Shown: in pieces, positions 8,609 through 20,976 of the stretch
Numbering within the stretch: position 1 is the first letter of the stretch
How the letters are laid out: every line of letters starts with the position of its first letter
DNA from: Rhizophlyctis rosea
Lineage: Eukaryota; Chytridiomycota; Chytridiomycetes; Rhizophlyctidales; Rhizophlyctidaceae
Direction: 5' to 3'
Length of the DNA stretch: 26,656 bases
Assembly: GCA_027596075.1 (NCBI GenBank)
Contig: JADGJC010000234.1
Coordinates: 39,627 to 66,282, forward strand
The notes under the pieces: model-generated
The model's input: only the letters and a program-made list of their open reading frames with translations
What the model was told of the DNA's origin: nothing
Database searches by the model: none
Program-made: the position numbers and the translations under genes

Positions 8609-10366
8609 ATGCCACAACCCCCCGCCCCATCCCCCCACACCTACTTCAACCCAACCGGCACAATCCTCCCACCAACAATATACCCAGACGAACGTCCTTC
8701 CAGAAATGAATGCGTCTGCCGCTTACCCGCAAGGCTTCATGCCCCAGGACTCATGCACTCTGGCTCTTTTACCACTTCCACCACTCTCTGTCGACATTGA
8801 TGTGAGCAAGGCTACCGGGTCAAAAAAGCGAGGCCACAACCATTCACTATCACTACCAATGACCCCGCACCTCCTTCTCGCAGTACCGAAACCATCCGCC
8901 CAGCCGCTTCCACCACAAAACAGCCAACCACAAAGCCCACAACACAGCCCGCTCGCACCAACGAAACCCCACCCTCAATCGACCCCGCACCGGTGCAATC
9001 TACCACAGAAAGCGAGACGAACGACTCCATATGGGAATTCAATAGCCGGATGGCGATTGCGCACGGAGTCAAGAGGGGACAGGGGAGACGATTGGAGCAG
9101 GAGGGGAAATCGGGTGGGGCGAGTCGGTGGAAAGGGAAGGAGAAGGAGATGCGGGGAGGTGCTGTGAGTGTGGGGAGGAATGAGGTTCGGGATTGTTCGA
9201 TCGAGACGACGGATGTGGTACTGGTAAAGGTGCATGATGGTATTCACTAAGACAACTTATCAATTGCTGATCCTTTATATTCAGCCGGCGGGACATCACA
9301 CCACCTCTACGGGACACAAGGTTTGGGGCTGCACCTGATGATCGCAATGATATGCTTCTGAATGTTTGTTTCCAGAGGCCGCACGAAGTGGACATACTTC
9401 CCGCAGAGCGAGATCCAAAACGACCCAAAACATACGCCCACCATTCAAAAACAAAGGACATCTCCCGCCGAACAGCCACTCCTCAAAAATCTCCAACCCC
9501 ACTCTCACAACTCCTCCGCCACAAAGACGTCCTCCAATCCGAAAGCGACCAACTCCACAAACGCGAAAAGGCAATCCAGGAGATAAGGGCCTTGGAAACA
9601 AGTCTCAAAAAGCGACGCCGTGCCCAAGAAGAACTAGAGGAATCCCTCCGCAACGAGTGACGCGCAGAGGTCAACCGCCATCGCAAGCGAGAGAAAGAAG
9701 CACAAGATGAGGACCTGTATCTAGCAGAACAAACGAGGAAGCAGGCAAAAGTGGAACAAACCTTACGCTCCAAACGCCTCGAAGCACTCGAAGCCGCCCG
9801 CCAACACGACGAACAATACCTCCAAAAAGAAGTCGAATCCCTCCCAACGCCGTCTCGCCTCCGACGAACGCATGGCAAAGTTACACCAGCAATGCGTCAA
9901 ATTGCTATCACGTCCTTCACCCTCCCCAGAATACGTCCCCTCCACCACCCCACCCGCTCAAACCGCACCCGCCCAAACACCCCACACAATCCGCTCCTCC
10001 TCCTCCTCCTCGCAAAATCTCCCCTTCCAAGGCCCAAGCTACAAAGAAGAAGCAAAACACCCGGACCGCGAGACTCAACACACATGGCCCGCTGGACCTT
10101 CCGGATGGAGTCGCCAGCACGTCGCGTTGATCAAGAAACTGAAAACAGAAGGACTGGTAGAGGAAGACTTGCGAAGGGGGAAGAGGACCAGGACTGGGCG
10201 GGGCGATCCGGATTTCTTGTTTTACTTGTCGCAGCCATTTGCGATGGTTTCATTTCGATACGTTGATAGCTACAGTGCGGTACAAGCCGTTCGCTGTTTT
10301 CGCAGAGTGATTTTAGTGGTTTTGATTGTAGTCTATTGGTGCACCATAGCAGAAGACATAGCGTAG
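8609..10366 (+). pseudogene. Coiled-coil protein gene with in-frame stop and frameshift; family unknown
   Basis: A plus-strand gene with codon-like structure over about 1.7 kb. Supported pieces: a first coding stretch up to a good donor at 8802 (GTGAGC) with an acceptor at 8883 (CTCGCAG); a long exon through IWEFNSRMAIAHGVKRGQGR to 9223 or 9229; a 36-bp exon at 9285-9320; and a long exon from 9376. The last encodes a Pro-rich part and then a Glu/Lys/Arg coiled coil (REKAIQEIRALETSLKKRRR). The frame is cut by TGA at 9658-9660, yet the same frame continues as coiled coil for about 60 residues (RAEVNRHRKREKEAQDEDLY). Near 9843 it shifts by one base in a TCCCTCCC stretch to QRRLASDERMAKLHQQ, then a Ser/Pro-rich tail. 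The start is unresolved: ATGs at 8609, 8706 and 8710 lie in three frames, and only 8710 splices in phase into the next exon. I do not recognise the family. Confidence 0.5.
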
Positions 10367-12201
10367 TTTGCGGTTCTGGCTTCGCAGTGGGTGGCATAGA
10401 TAAGACATAGCGTAAAAGTTGAGTAGCTTTTTAGCAGTGTGTGTTGTGTTTTGCGGAGGGTTGGGAAGACATATTTACTTGCAGTTTTTTGTTCTTTTGC
10501 GATTTGCTAAGGGCTGGGAAATACAGTCTTGGGATAAACTGCCAATGCGCATTTGCCGTTCCTAATGTGAAGGGTCTTTACTTGTTCAAAATCTGATCAT
10601 CGGGAATAGAGAAGATGTTGGAGAAGGCCTTGTGAATGATTACGATCTCCTCATCACAGTCTATCGGCGTTCATCCGTCACTCCTTCTCCTTTGACTATT
10701 CACCGCCTTCCACCTATGTGTTGGATGCTGATTGTTTTCGGGTTTTAGATGTATAAGCTTGATATGGAACGGTGGGCTCGCCCTTTAGTCGACGATTCGC
10801 GACCATCTGTCGTCTAAGGTAGCTGTCTCACTGGCCCACAATCAATCCCTTGTCCATTGGATGCCCATTCTCGTCACCCAGCATAGCATCTTGACTTGAT
10901 CGGCGGCCCCCACCCATTCCGAGTGCGTGCATGACTTGTTTATGAGACGTTTTTGACCCCATCATATTGCATTAACGTTCCCTACTGTGATGCACTACAC
11001 GTACGTTCTCCTCCCACAGGCCATCATGACCAACCCCCCGCTCACTCCTCACCTTCCCCTTCCTCCTCCTCCTCCCCCTATCCTCGGCCTTCCCATCACC
11101 ATCTCCCTCCACTCACGGCGCCTCCGGTGCGCTCGCCATCTGCTCCCACGTTGCCGGGAATTCTTTGTCCCCCAGCTTATTACCGTGTATCCACATCAGA
11201 TGCGAGCGACAGCTTCTGCAAGTTTAGTGTCCTCCATCGTAATAGTCTTTTGCGGGTAGGTGTCGTGTCGCAGGCAGTGTTGCCATTACGACACGTAGAT
11301 CGTAGGCAGTGTCCAAAGAACAACCGATGGGAAGGGGAGTCAACACTCAGCAAGTTCAGCAGATATATGCGTCAATCGAACGGCCGTTTCCGCAGATATT
11401 GAAGTAAACGGAGCAACAGATATGAAAACCTTGCAATGACACATTTACTCAGTGCTCACCCAAGCAATGGTTGCACGGATACACTGAGGAGACCCTGGAA
11501 TCAACATACGTCTTGCTGATCAGGAATCGGTAAGATTTTTGAGCGTCCGATCATCAACAGGCGATCTACCGATCTTTCGAACAATCTTCATAAGCTGCTG
11601 ACCTCTTGGTGATTTGTGACCCTCAGGGGAAGCCACGCAGGAGTATTCATCAGTGACCACTTCTCTTGAATGACAACCCTAACAATATGTCCCCATGAAG
11701 TCAACCGACCCCAAAAATGTGCTTTGAAGGGTACACGTATATAACACGTGTAGCTTTCCCCAGTCCAATTTCCGAAACAATATGAAACCCCGATGCGCAT
11801 ATTTGTTCAGAGCTTATCAGCAGCATTCAAGTGGGAACAGGCTGTGATGGATCGAGACGGCGGACCCTCGCCCCCCTCTTGCCCTCCGCCAAAATGCCAC
11901 TCAACACCCAACCCAAACCTTCCAAACTTGTTCTCCGCCACAATGAATAGCGCATCCCTGCGCAGGATTCACTGATCTGGCTCGCGCGTGTCTTCTGGAT
12001 TCTTGGATTCCTTGCAGCTGATCACTCAATCGAAAGACACCTGTATGAGGGAGCCTCCGGGTGGGAATTCACGAACTCTCAATAGGCTGAATTCAGAGTT
12101 TGCCGCTCATAGATGGTCAGCGTATGCTATATACTGAAGCCTGCTGCCGTTTTCCCTGTTCCTCTGCTGCCACGGCCTCAACCCCCGCTGTACAATCCAC
12201 C
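10367..12201. other. 1.8-kb region without a supportable gene
   Basis: The region lies between the coiled-coil gene and the receptor gene, both plus strand. It must contain the 3' end of the first and the promoter of the second. A Pro/Ser-rich frame at 10953-11402 has no family motif, no initiation context I trust and no clear splice partners. I looked for tRNA A/B boxes, U6-like sequence and transposon-like terminal repeats, and saw none. Confidence 0.5.
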
Positions 12202-15200
12202 ATGCTCTTAAGCGGAGGTTCATCATGGGCTGCCAGGCTCGCCCTATTTCTAGCGATGTTTCAAACGATTTTTGCCGACTTCATGAACATCAAGTTCAGC
12301 GATTACATGGCCTTCACGGGATGGAACACCGGCGACGTCCGGACAATACCCTCCTCCATCCCACCTCTCCCAGAAGGCGCGAACTTCCTCAGAGTATACC
12401 ACCCGACATTGACGACATACTGGAGTAGCGGCTTTCAGATCACGCTCCAGAAGAACTTAAAGATGTCCAACATTACGGATAGTAGATACAGCACGTTCAA
12501 CTTCTACATATACGTGAGTTCCTCCAAATGAATAATTATCGGGAGTCGGTCCGGCAGACTCATGCATACTCCAATTTTCGACCAGCCTGTAACGGGTGAC
12601 ATCGGCCAAGCACAGTTCCAATTAATGCAAGCGGGCACACTCATTTTTGCTGTCAACCTGTACACTTTCACAACCGCCTATGCGAATAACCACAACATAA
12701 CCACCAACATAATACCCATGAATCAGTGGTCGAAAGTCTCAGTTGACATTGGCCCTGGCGGTATGCTAGCACAAAACACGGGAGGTCCCGCGGACGGTCT
12801 TACAATCATGAACCCAACGGGTGGAGACATGCAAGTGTACATGGCAATGTGGTTGGGAGATGTGAGTAGTCATCGGATGCTTGTCATCAACAGTCATCGT
12901 TGTTCTCACATTACCTCGTGAGGATGCAGCTGGCGGACTATATTCCTGCAGGCCCTCCACCTCCAGCATACATCCAGCCCGCATTCATCGGGCCGAAGGG
13001 AGAAACCAGCATCAGCCAAATCAACGCCTCTACATACACATTCCTGACCGACGGGCAAACTAACAATCTGTACAAATACGGCGACCAGGGTATTACACCC
13101 GAATGGGACTGTTCAGGCACAATGTGGCGAGGATGTAGGTGATGGGCTTTTCACTTTCTGGTAGCTGGTGGCTGAGGCCGTTGGGCACTGATTCCGATGC
13201 TTCATAGATGAGGATCTGACCGACGTTCCCATCTGGGCATACAGAGAGTAGGATGGCACGTTTTTCTTTACATGTCTGCCATTCATTGACCTATCACTTG
13301 CAGCACAACACTGGGCCCACTGCCGATGAATCTGGGAGCGAACGCGGTTTACGATGACGATGCGCTGGTGACGTATAAGCATATGTATGATGTAAGTATG
13401 CAAGGTCAGTGAGAAACCGAAATTCCTGTGCCCACCAACATTCCACGACATAGCAACTCATCGTACGTGACGCATGGCAAGCACCCAACCCACTGCTTGG
13501 TTGCGGTAAGTGCATCAGACTGGAAGATGATATGTCTTACCCAAAACATCATTCTGCGTTTTTTTGATACATCCCACAACAGTTATCCACAATGCGGACT
13601 ACATCGAAATTGGAGATACCAAGACGGCAACCCAGACGCTCCAAGTTTGGGCGAATGCAATAACATCAAACATGGTAGGCTCAGGATGAGCCACACGAAA
13701 ATACATACACAACTCCTAACCCATGTTTTTCGGGCTATCCATCAGAACTACTTCATCGGCGGCTACGCTCAGTGGATCAAAGCCAAGCGGGAGCAAGGAA
13801 TCAACGTCGCTGTAGTAGTCCGCACCCGTCTGCCGAACGGCTGGAGCAAGTACCGACCTTCCCGTAAGGCACTGTTGTTGCTCAATCATGTAATGTCGGT
13901 CAGCGCATGAGCTAACATAGCCGGTTCTAGATGATTTCGACGCCTCTATGGATATGAAGGTCAACTGCTCAGACGCAGCACCATATTGGCAGTGTCCTGA
14001 TCATGTGAGTCCTGCTTTTGACATGCATTCTTACAGCAACCGATATTGATTCAAAAGATTGTTTCAGTGGTGGTTCTCTGATACGCAGTTGGGTGTAATG
14101 AAGCAGCAGAAAGATGCTCTGATTCCGCTCAGTAAGTAATGGCACTGTGTGCTTGTCCTATGCCATTGCTGACAAAAGGGACTTTGAAGCAAACTTCTCA
14201 CTAAATTACTTCGCCGACACCGGGTTTGACACTGCCGTCGATGTAAGGCTACATCACCCACCATCAAAGTCACCATACTAATTTTCTATGTTTCAAAGAT
14301 GATGGGCTCCGCTCTCACACTCGTAACATTCGATGGAAAACAATACGCCCTGCCTGCCTACGTCATGGGATACCCATGGCGAGTCCGCGAACGCATCTTC
14401 AAAGGATACCTACTGAACGACCAGACCTACATTCCGCCCATTCCGTTCAAACGCCCACCACCTCTCGAAGATTGGGGAGCGGCTTGGTGGCTAGATTGGA
14501 ATATAACGACGTTTTTGGACATGCTGGACTACATGTATGATGAGAGAAGTACGTAATGTAGGCTTCCACGCCAGTGTGTCGTCATTGACATATCGTTGTT
14601 GCAGATATGACGAATATCTTTACCATCCCGGCTGATTTTACGGAGACGGCGTTCTACTCATATCTTGGCATTGGATTTGGCGGTAAGATATGATGAGATC
14701 GCCTCTGAATGGGAATTGGAATCATTCAACGACGTCCGTGGCAGCCACCATCTTCGACGCAACAGGGCACTGCGGAATGAGTAAGAAGTCCGAGAAGGTT
14801 CTGAATCGGACATTGTAAGTGTGCGCGATTTTGAGGAGTCCAAGCGTGGATTCTGAACTTCAAATGCTACAGGATCAATTGGATCTCCAAACCTGGACTA
14901 CTGGGCGAACGATACATACCAGATCAAGACATTTTCAATGCCTGGTTGGCAGCACCCATCAATTGGGACAGGCCGCAGGATGAGCCAATGTTTGGGTGGT
15001 ATCATCCGAGCTGGAAGCCGGGAAACAATTGGGAAGCACAAGCATTTGACACAGGTTTGGCCCTTTTGATCCCCCTTCCAGTGATTTGGGAAGTAGGCTG
15101 AACCTGTCATGACAGGCTACTGCTACACCGCCGATTGCAAGAACGTATACCCGCCAACGGGAATGAGCATGATCAGCGCTGGATTAGTAGGCGTGCCGAA

Positions 15201-17391
15201 GACCAGTCGTAATCAAGATCTTGCTTACGAGGCTTTGATGTATGCCATTGTGAGAAATGAAGCAGTACAAGCTAACGTGCCTATACAAACAACATCTACT
15301 GGAGGTTTGTGCCCGAAGTTGCGTACTTGGAGAGACTGACACCGTCTTTTGATTTAACTACGTGATGTTGCAACAGGAGTATCACCATGGCTCTCTTCTC
15401 AAAGCTTGCCAGAGTTTAAGAAGGCGGACAGAGCTTGGTGGGCAAGTCTAGTGAGTAAGTACCATCCATCCAGGAACGGGTCCTACATCTAGACTTATTC
15501 TTTGCGTTCAGCTCATGGGGTATTTGCTGGATACCCGTCGCCGCAAACTTATGGTTTCTTCGAGACGAGTTATTACGACCCATTGGTAAGGATCCGCACC
15601 CCTCTCAAAGCAGAAAGACTCCGCATCATTATACCTATGCCTAATGCGGTTTCTCGAATTGATAGAAATTGGTCACCGCCGAGATCTTATATAAGGCACG
15701 TGCGTCAAACTGCACCCCTTGACTATGAATGTCAACGCTTACACCCCACTATGCAGAATTTGTCAGTGCCTGATGCCGTGAAGCGTGCTTGCAAAGTGCG
15801 TATTACACGCAGACTCAACATGAGAGCGGTCACGTATAGGAGAAACGCTCATTCGTTTCTTTTTACAGCTCATCAATTATGCCACAAGAGAACCATGCAC
15901 CTCAGCGCAATGGGAGGTGAAACTCATCAACGACCCAGTGAATAACCATGACACCGTGAATTACAGCTGGCCTATAGGAATCGTTAGTATCGTTCATAAC
16001 CGCCATTGCATCACACAATACTGATGGCCTTTTTCGTAGGAGGATATATGTCGCGTGGACCTGGCAGTAACACAACAGCCCTTACCAGCCCTCAAGAACT
16101 ACCTCGCATCCACCACGATCAGCACCTCGTCCAACAACGGCAAGGGCATCATGGCTCTATGTGTTTTCGGAATTGTCCTGGAGCTCGCACTCATCACAAC
16201 TTTCATTATTTACCGAAGTGCACCGGTTATCAAAGCTGCATCCTTTGTCCCCAGCTTGATGATTATGTTTGGAGCCATGTTGGCTCTCATCTCTGTAATG
16301 ACCCGCATATCGACCAGCAGCACGCCGAATTGGTTGCAATGTTTTGGCACATGTGAGTTTGAACTATCTGATTTTGACCAGAATTCCATCAGTCGTAACA
16401 TATACCCTATCGCATCTTCAGATTGGTTCTTCGCGCTTGGATTCTCAAGTCTTCTAGGGTCATTGGCGATGAAAACCTACCGGGTGGACCAAATCTTCCA
16501 TTCAGCGGCGCAGGGCAAATTAACCTCCATGTCGGGCTTTCGTCTGAATATGCACATCCTTGCATTGAACTTGATCAACGTCATCCTACTACTGGTGCGT
16601 TAGATGCTGCCATGAGTGGTTGACAAGTGCTCCAGAATTCGTGCTAACCATGTCGCATGAAGTTCTATCAATTCTGCATAATCGACGACTCACGCATCAA
16701 AGCAACACCAATGCCTAATTCAAGCATCCTACTGAATCAGCCCGATTGTCCTGTCATCCATCCCGCCGCTTCGATATTACTGTACGCCTACAATGCAGCC
16801 ATCGTCCTTTTGGCTGGTGTCTTCGCCTATCGGACTCGGAATTTCATTTCTAGTAGGTGTACGGATTTGATCACTTTCATGTTTAGGATGGAACACATAT
16901 CCCTTTCCCTCAGGTTTCAACGAGAACCACTTCACCGTTGCCGCCATCACTCTAATATCCGTAGTCAGCATCATCATTGTACCAGTAATACAATGTAAGT
17001 GCCACCCTTAACCGCACCATCTCATACCTCCACTAAAACCATCCCTCCAGTCATCAACTCCGCCGAAGCAACCTTCATGCTAATAGCCCTCGGAACCTTC
17101 CTCGCCTCCGTCCTCTCAACCCTAGTGTTCGCTGTCCCCAAACTCCTCATCGCAATGGGGCGCATGCAAGGCGAAGACATCGGCTCCGCGCTGAAAAACA
17201 ACGTAAAGAACAAATCAAGCGTCAAGATGATGTCGAGCGTAAATACAAAATCAATACTGATTAGTAAAACGCAAAGTGTCGGGACATCGGAACAGAGTGC
17301 GTCGTTCAATGCCGAGATGAACACTTCGGAACGGGAAGGGAAGACTGTGAATGGGAAGGGACATGGGTCGGTGGTTCGGTCGCAGGTGTAG
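12202..17391 (+). CDS. Class C (GABA-B-like) GPCR with a bacterial-type solute-binding ectodomain
   Basis: Twenty-six exons, all with GT-AG borders and matching phase, give 1189 residues. Exon starts are 12202, 12586, 12930, 13208, 13304, 13454, 13583, 13746, 13931, 14068, 14190, 14299, 14605, 14745, 14873, 15116, 15377, 15512, 15666, 15767, 15869, 16040, 16422, 16663, 16914 and 17051. Residues 1-25 are a signal peptide. Residues 26 to about 250 are beta-rich and unrecognised. Residues 265 to about 850 look like a class 2 periplasmic binding protein: LTLVTFDGKQYALPAYVMG, GLVGVPKTSRNQDLAYEAL, ILYKALPDAVKRACK. Seven helices follow (about 860-1108) with class C marks: KTYRVDQIF (946-954) after helix 3, YRTRNF after helix 5, and VPKL (1105-1108) at the end of helix 7. 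The ~80-residue cytosolic tail is Lys/Ser-rich. It is likely a plasma-membrane nutrient or chemotaxis receptor; the ligand is unknown. The ATG was chosen because the signal peptide starts there. Confidence 0.88.
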
Positions 17392-17651
17392 TGTGTGGAA
17401 ATCATGCTTAATCTTACAGATTGTAAATCAGGGTGTGTATGGAGGCCAGGTTGGATAATAGTAACGTAATTTTTGGAAAGAACATTGTGCAAAGACTATC
17501 TGTTCAGAAGTGGTCAGGCATCATATGGACTCAAGTATTACTATTATTCACGACAAACTATGTACAACTACAAACATTACATCATTCCCCCCAATATTAG
17601 ATTGGACGATATCCAGAAATACAATATACATTACACTCCTACCGTGTCCCA

Positions 17652-20600
17652 TTATTGCCACGCCTTCTTCATAGCCCCGGAAGTAAGTGTGCCCGCTGAC
17701 CCCTTCCAATGCACAGATTTATGCTCCTTTCCCACCGACGGAGCGGACACCTTACTCCGCTGCGAACTGGACGCACCGGAACTGGGTCGGGTGTTCGGCG
17801 TCGCCGCCTGTTTTGCCGCAGCGTACTGTGCACCCTCCCCGCCCATCCCCACTCCCGCACCCATTCCATCTTCCTGTCCTCCTTGGACCCAGTAAGCACT
17901 CAACTCGTCCGGTGGATGTCGCGTAGGACTTGGCGGTCGTTTTCCGTGCGCATGAATACGCTGTGGACCCCAAGTGTGGTGATATGCTCCTCCAGTGCCC
18001 ATGGTTTCCCTCAATTGCGGATGCATGGGCAGCATATGTTCCCAACCGCGACCGGCACCGAAGTGAGTGATAAGGTCTTGATACAGAAGCGAGTCCTTGA
18101 CGCGGTCTAGCAGTTTTTCATCGTATAATGGGGCATTGGGGGCGGCTGCTGGGCGTTTTTGTGATGCTTTGGGATTATCGGAACGGAGGGCACGTCAACA
18201 CCTTTGTTAAAAGGCGCCTTGGTATGACCATAACAAAGACTTACCACTCTGCTTCAACCTCATAACCCTAAACTCATTATTCTTCTGCTCCAACATCGCA
18301 ATCCGGACATTATTGCTATTGATCATTTCCTGCAGGATTTTATCCGCCTCCGCCGACGGTGGGAGGTCTGATATCAACACCGTCAGGAATCACGAATCAA
18401 ACCATACCCTCAAGGATAAGTCGCAGCTTCCATACCGGGAAAGACAAGATCCCGCCCCAAACTAACATCCGGAAACCGCATTATAGCCCTCAAAGACACC
18501 TCCAACTCCCGACTTTTCTCCCGTTCCATCCGGACCAACCGTTCCATGTCGAGATTATACATCTGGAACGAAATAATCATTAGATCGTCAATCGAATTCC
18601 ACAAACACCCACAAAACTCACCGCAAGCTTATCAATCTCCTCCTGCGCCTTCCCAACCGCCTTCTTAATCTCCCCAACCTCCTTCCTCATCTTCCTCTCC
18701 CCCTCCACAGCCTCTTTAACAGTCTTCTCCAACATCCCCCTCTCCTCCTCCCCAACCTCGATCCTCTTCACTAACTCCCCACACCGAATATCAGCAGCAT
18801 TAAGCTCCATCTTCGTCTCCGCATAAACCCTCTCCAACCTCCTTATCTCATCCTTTAACCCCTGCACCTCCAACGCGTACGCGATATTCTCCGATTTGGT
18901 TTCGTCAAGCTTTGTCAATGTCGCCGTAAGTTCTATGGTTTGGGACTTGTCGTGCTCTTCGATTTGGGTTTTGACGGTTTGGAGGGTAAAGAGTTCGGAT
19001 TGGAGAGTTTGGACTTGTTTGGACGATTCGGTTGCTTCGGTTTGGTAGCGGGAGGAGAGTTGGAGTTGGGTTATGAGGGTTGATTGGGATTCGCGGAGGA
19101 GGGTTGTGAGGCGGTGTTCGGTGTCGTCCCGTTCTTGGGTGATGGTTTTTATTGTTGTCTGTGCGGTGCAGAAATCAGATTGTCAACAGCTTATTATTTC
19201 AGACGCATAAGCAAAACACTGAGTAACGGTGGGTTTTACCTGCAATTCCGACTCGGTGTTTCTCAAGGTGGTCACTTCAGTCTGCATCTTCTGCATCCTG
19301 TTCGCATTCTCAATCCCTTCCGCCTCATGCTTCGCAATCTACACCAATGTATGTTACTACACGCTCCACCAGATGTAATTTCACCCCAACATACCTTCTC
19401 CTCCGCCACCCTCAGCCTCTTAACATACTCCTCGATCTGCGCGCTCAAAAGATCCGTCTGCGCTTCCATTACTACCGACGTTTTCTGTTGTCCATTGTAT
19501 TCAAACACATTCTACTCCACTAACAACTAAACTTCAAAATCGCGTACCTCCACTGTCGCAACCGCAGCATCCTTCGTCTCAATCTTCAGAATCTCATCAG
19601 TCTGACACCCATGATCCGTCACCTCAACTTTCCGCTCCACCACTTCAAGCACTGGGTCCTCAATGATGGGATGAAGTGCTCCCGCACTCGGCGCTTTGAG
19701 ATTGAGGCTGGCCGTACTGCCCGCACTCGCAGCCGGATCAACCTGCACAGCCTCCTCTTCAACAATGGGCGGAGCAACTGCCGACTTGCGAGGAGTAGCA
19801 TCCCATTCAGGGAAGTTCGTCTCTTTATCTACCATCTCTCAGATTTAGGGACAAAGAAAACCAACTCAATATGGAAATTCGTCCCATGGCTAGATTTCCA
19901 GAAAGGGCTCTTACGTGCTTAAGCGGCCTAAAAGTCATCCCACCACCACCCCCCTTAACAACAATCTGAATCGGCAAATTCCCCGCCCCAGACTGCGCCA
20001 ACACATCTTTCAAGATTCCATTCTCCTCTTCAATAGCCGAAAACTCGTCGGTGAACCGCCCGACAACCATCTCTCGCTTTCGTATGAAGTCCTGAGCGTT
20101 CCTGCCTATTAGTGCTATCGCCGAGGCGAGCGCACATTCTATAATACCACGTTTTCGTACCAAAAATCTCATATACACAGTATTCCAAAGCAGAATAGCC
20201 TGCACAATGTCGCGCATTCCCGGCGGCAACATAGCATACGGCTGATTTTGCTCCAAGTTGGCATTGAAGCGGAAGTTACTGATTGCCTCGTCCAGATCTG
20301 ACACATTCTCGTGGCACTATATATGACTCGCGGTTTAAAATTGTATCTCTTAAATTCCAATGCAAAGGTGGTACACCCACAGTTTTCAAATACATCGCCA
20401 CCCACTGTGAGAAGTCTGCGAAGTAACGTGTCACAATACGTCTAAGGTCTTTTTCCTGTATAGACGGCTGTTCTGAAGGATGTGACCACTCAGCTAACAC
20501 CTTTACAATGTGGAAAAATACCCAGCACTTACCTGTGCGTTGGCTGAACTTATCGAAAACGTTCTGGAGATTAGATGACAGAAACGTAATTCCATTGACC

Positions 20601-20976
20601 CGCACTTCATGTAACAGCTCACTAGGATGTCGCAAAAACGGACTGAGTGTTACGAAGAGCCCTCAACCCAATAGTCAAACACCAACCTAGACTTCGGCAA
20701 ATCATCCTTAAACCTCGCATCTAAAATACTCTGCTCACTCTTAAAATCCTTCGTCCACACAATCTTTCTCTGAGCCCCAAAAAAATCTGCAACAGATTCC
20801 GCTTCAAGAGAGGTGCTGGCCAATCGGGACAGACTATCTCTCCCTTCCGCTATAGAGCCATAAGAGCGCGATATGGCAGTCCCTTTCTTGAGGCGTTGGA
20901 CGACGCGATTTGGTGGTCGGTCGGGGGAGGGTCCTGCGAGTGTGCGGCGTCGGGGACCATTTTTTGGGTCGGACAT
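17652..20976 (-). CDS. Large coiled-coil protein, family not recognised
   Basis: Eleven exons (20976-20687, 20642-20533, 20493-20381, 20316-19915, 19835-19548, 19511-19395, 19338-19240, 19158-18622, 18562-18436, 18367-18245, 18166-17652) join in phase to give 906 residues. The N-terminus is basic and disordered. Residues about 100-300 are helical and better structured (ELLHEVRVNGITFLSSNLQN, RRIVTRYFADFSQWVAMYL). A linker has a GCQTD motif (DHGCQTDEILKIE), which resembles the QTD motifs of dynein-light-chain ligands. Residues about 400-720 are a long coiled coil (QIEEYVKRLRVAEEK, KDEIRRLERVYAETKMELNA). The C-terminal tail is Ser/Gly-rich (PSSGASSSQRSKVSAPS). It shares a 265-bp divergent promoter with ARL3, so a role at the flagellum or basal body is a reasonable guess but only a guess. 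The second intron is just 39 bp and may be retained in frame. Confidence 0.75.

Noticed and set aside
8395..8709. Plus-strand frame crossing the SCAR/coiled-coil promoter
   Set aside because: It spans the SCAR upstream region, has no motif and ends before the supported exons of the coiled-coil gene.
9483..9878. 131-residue minus-strand frame rich in Arg and Ser
   Set aside because: It is antisense to the Glu/Lys/Arg coiled coil on the plus strand, whose heptad pattern is far more protein-like.
10953..11402. 149-residue plus-strand Pro/Ser-rich frame
   Set aside because: Low-complexity sequence, no family motif, no supported splice partners; I could not tell it from chance.
20120..20170. A 41-bp intron (GTGTATATG...TTATAG) in the 906-residue coiled-coil gene
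   Set aside because: Splicing it would break the frame, while reading through keeps a continuous helical sequence.
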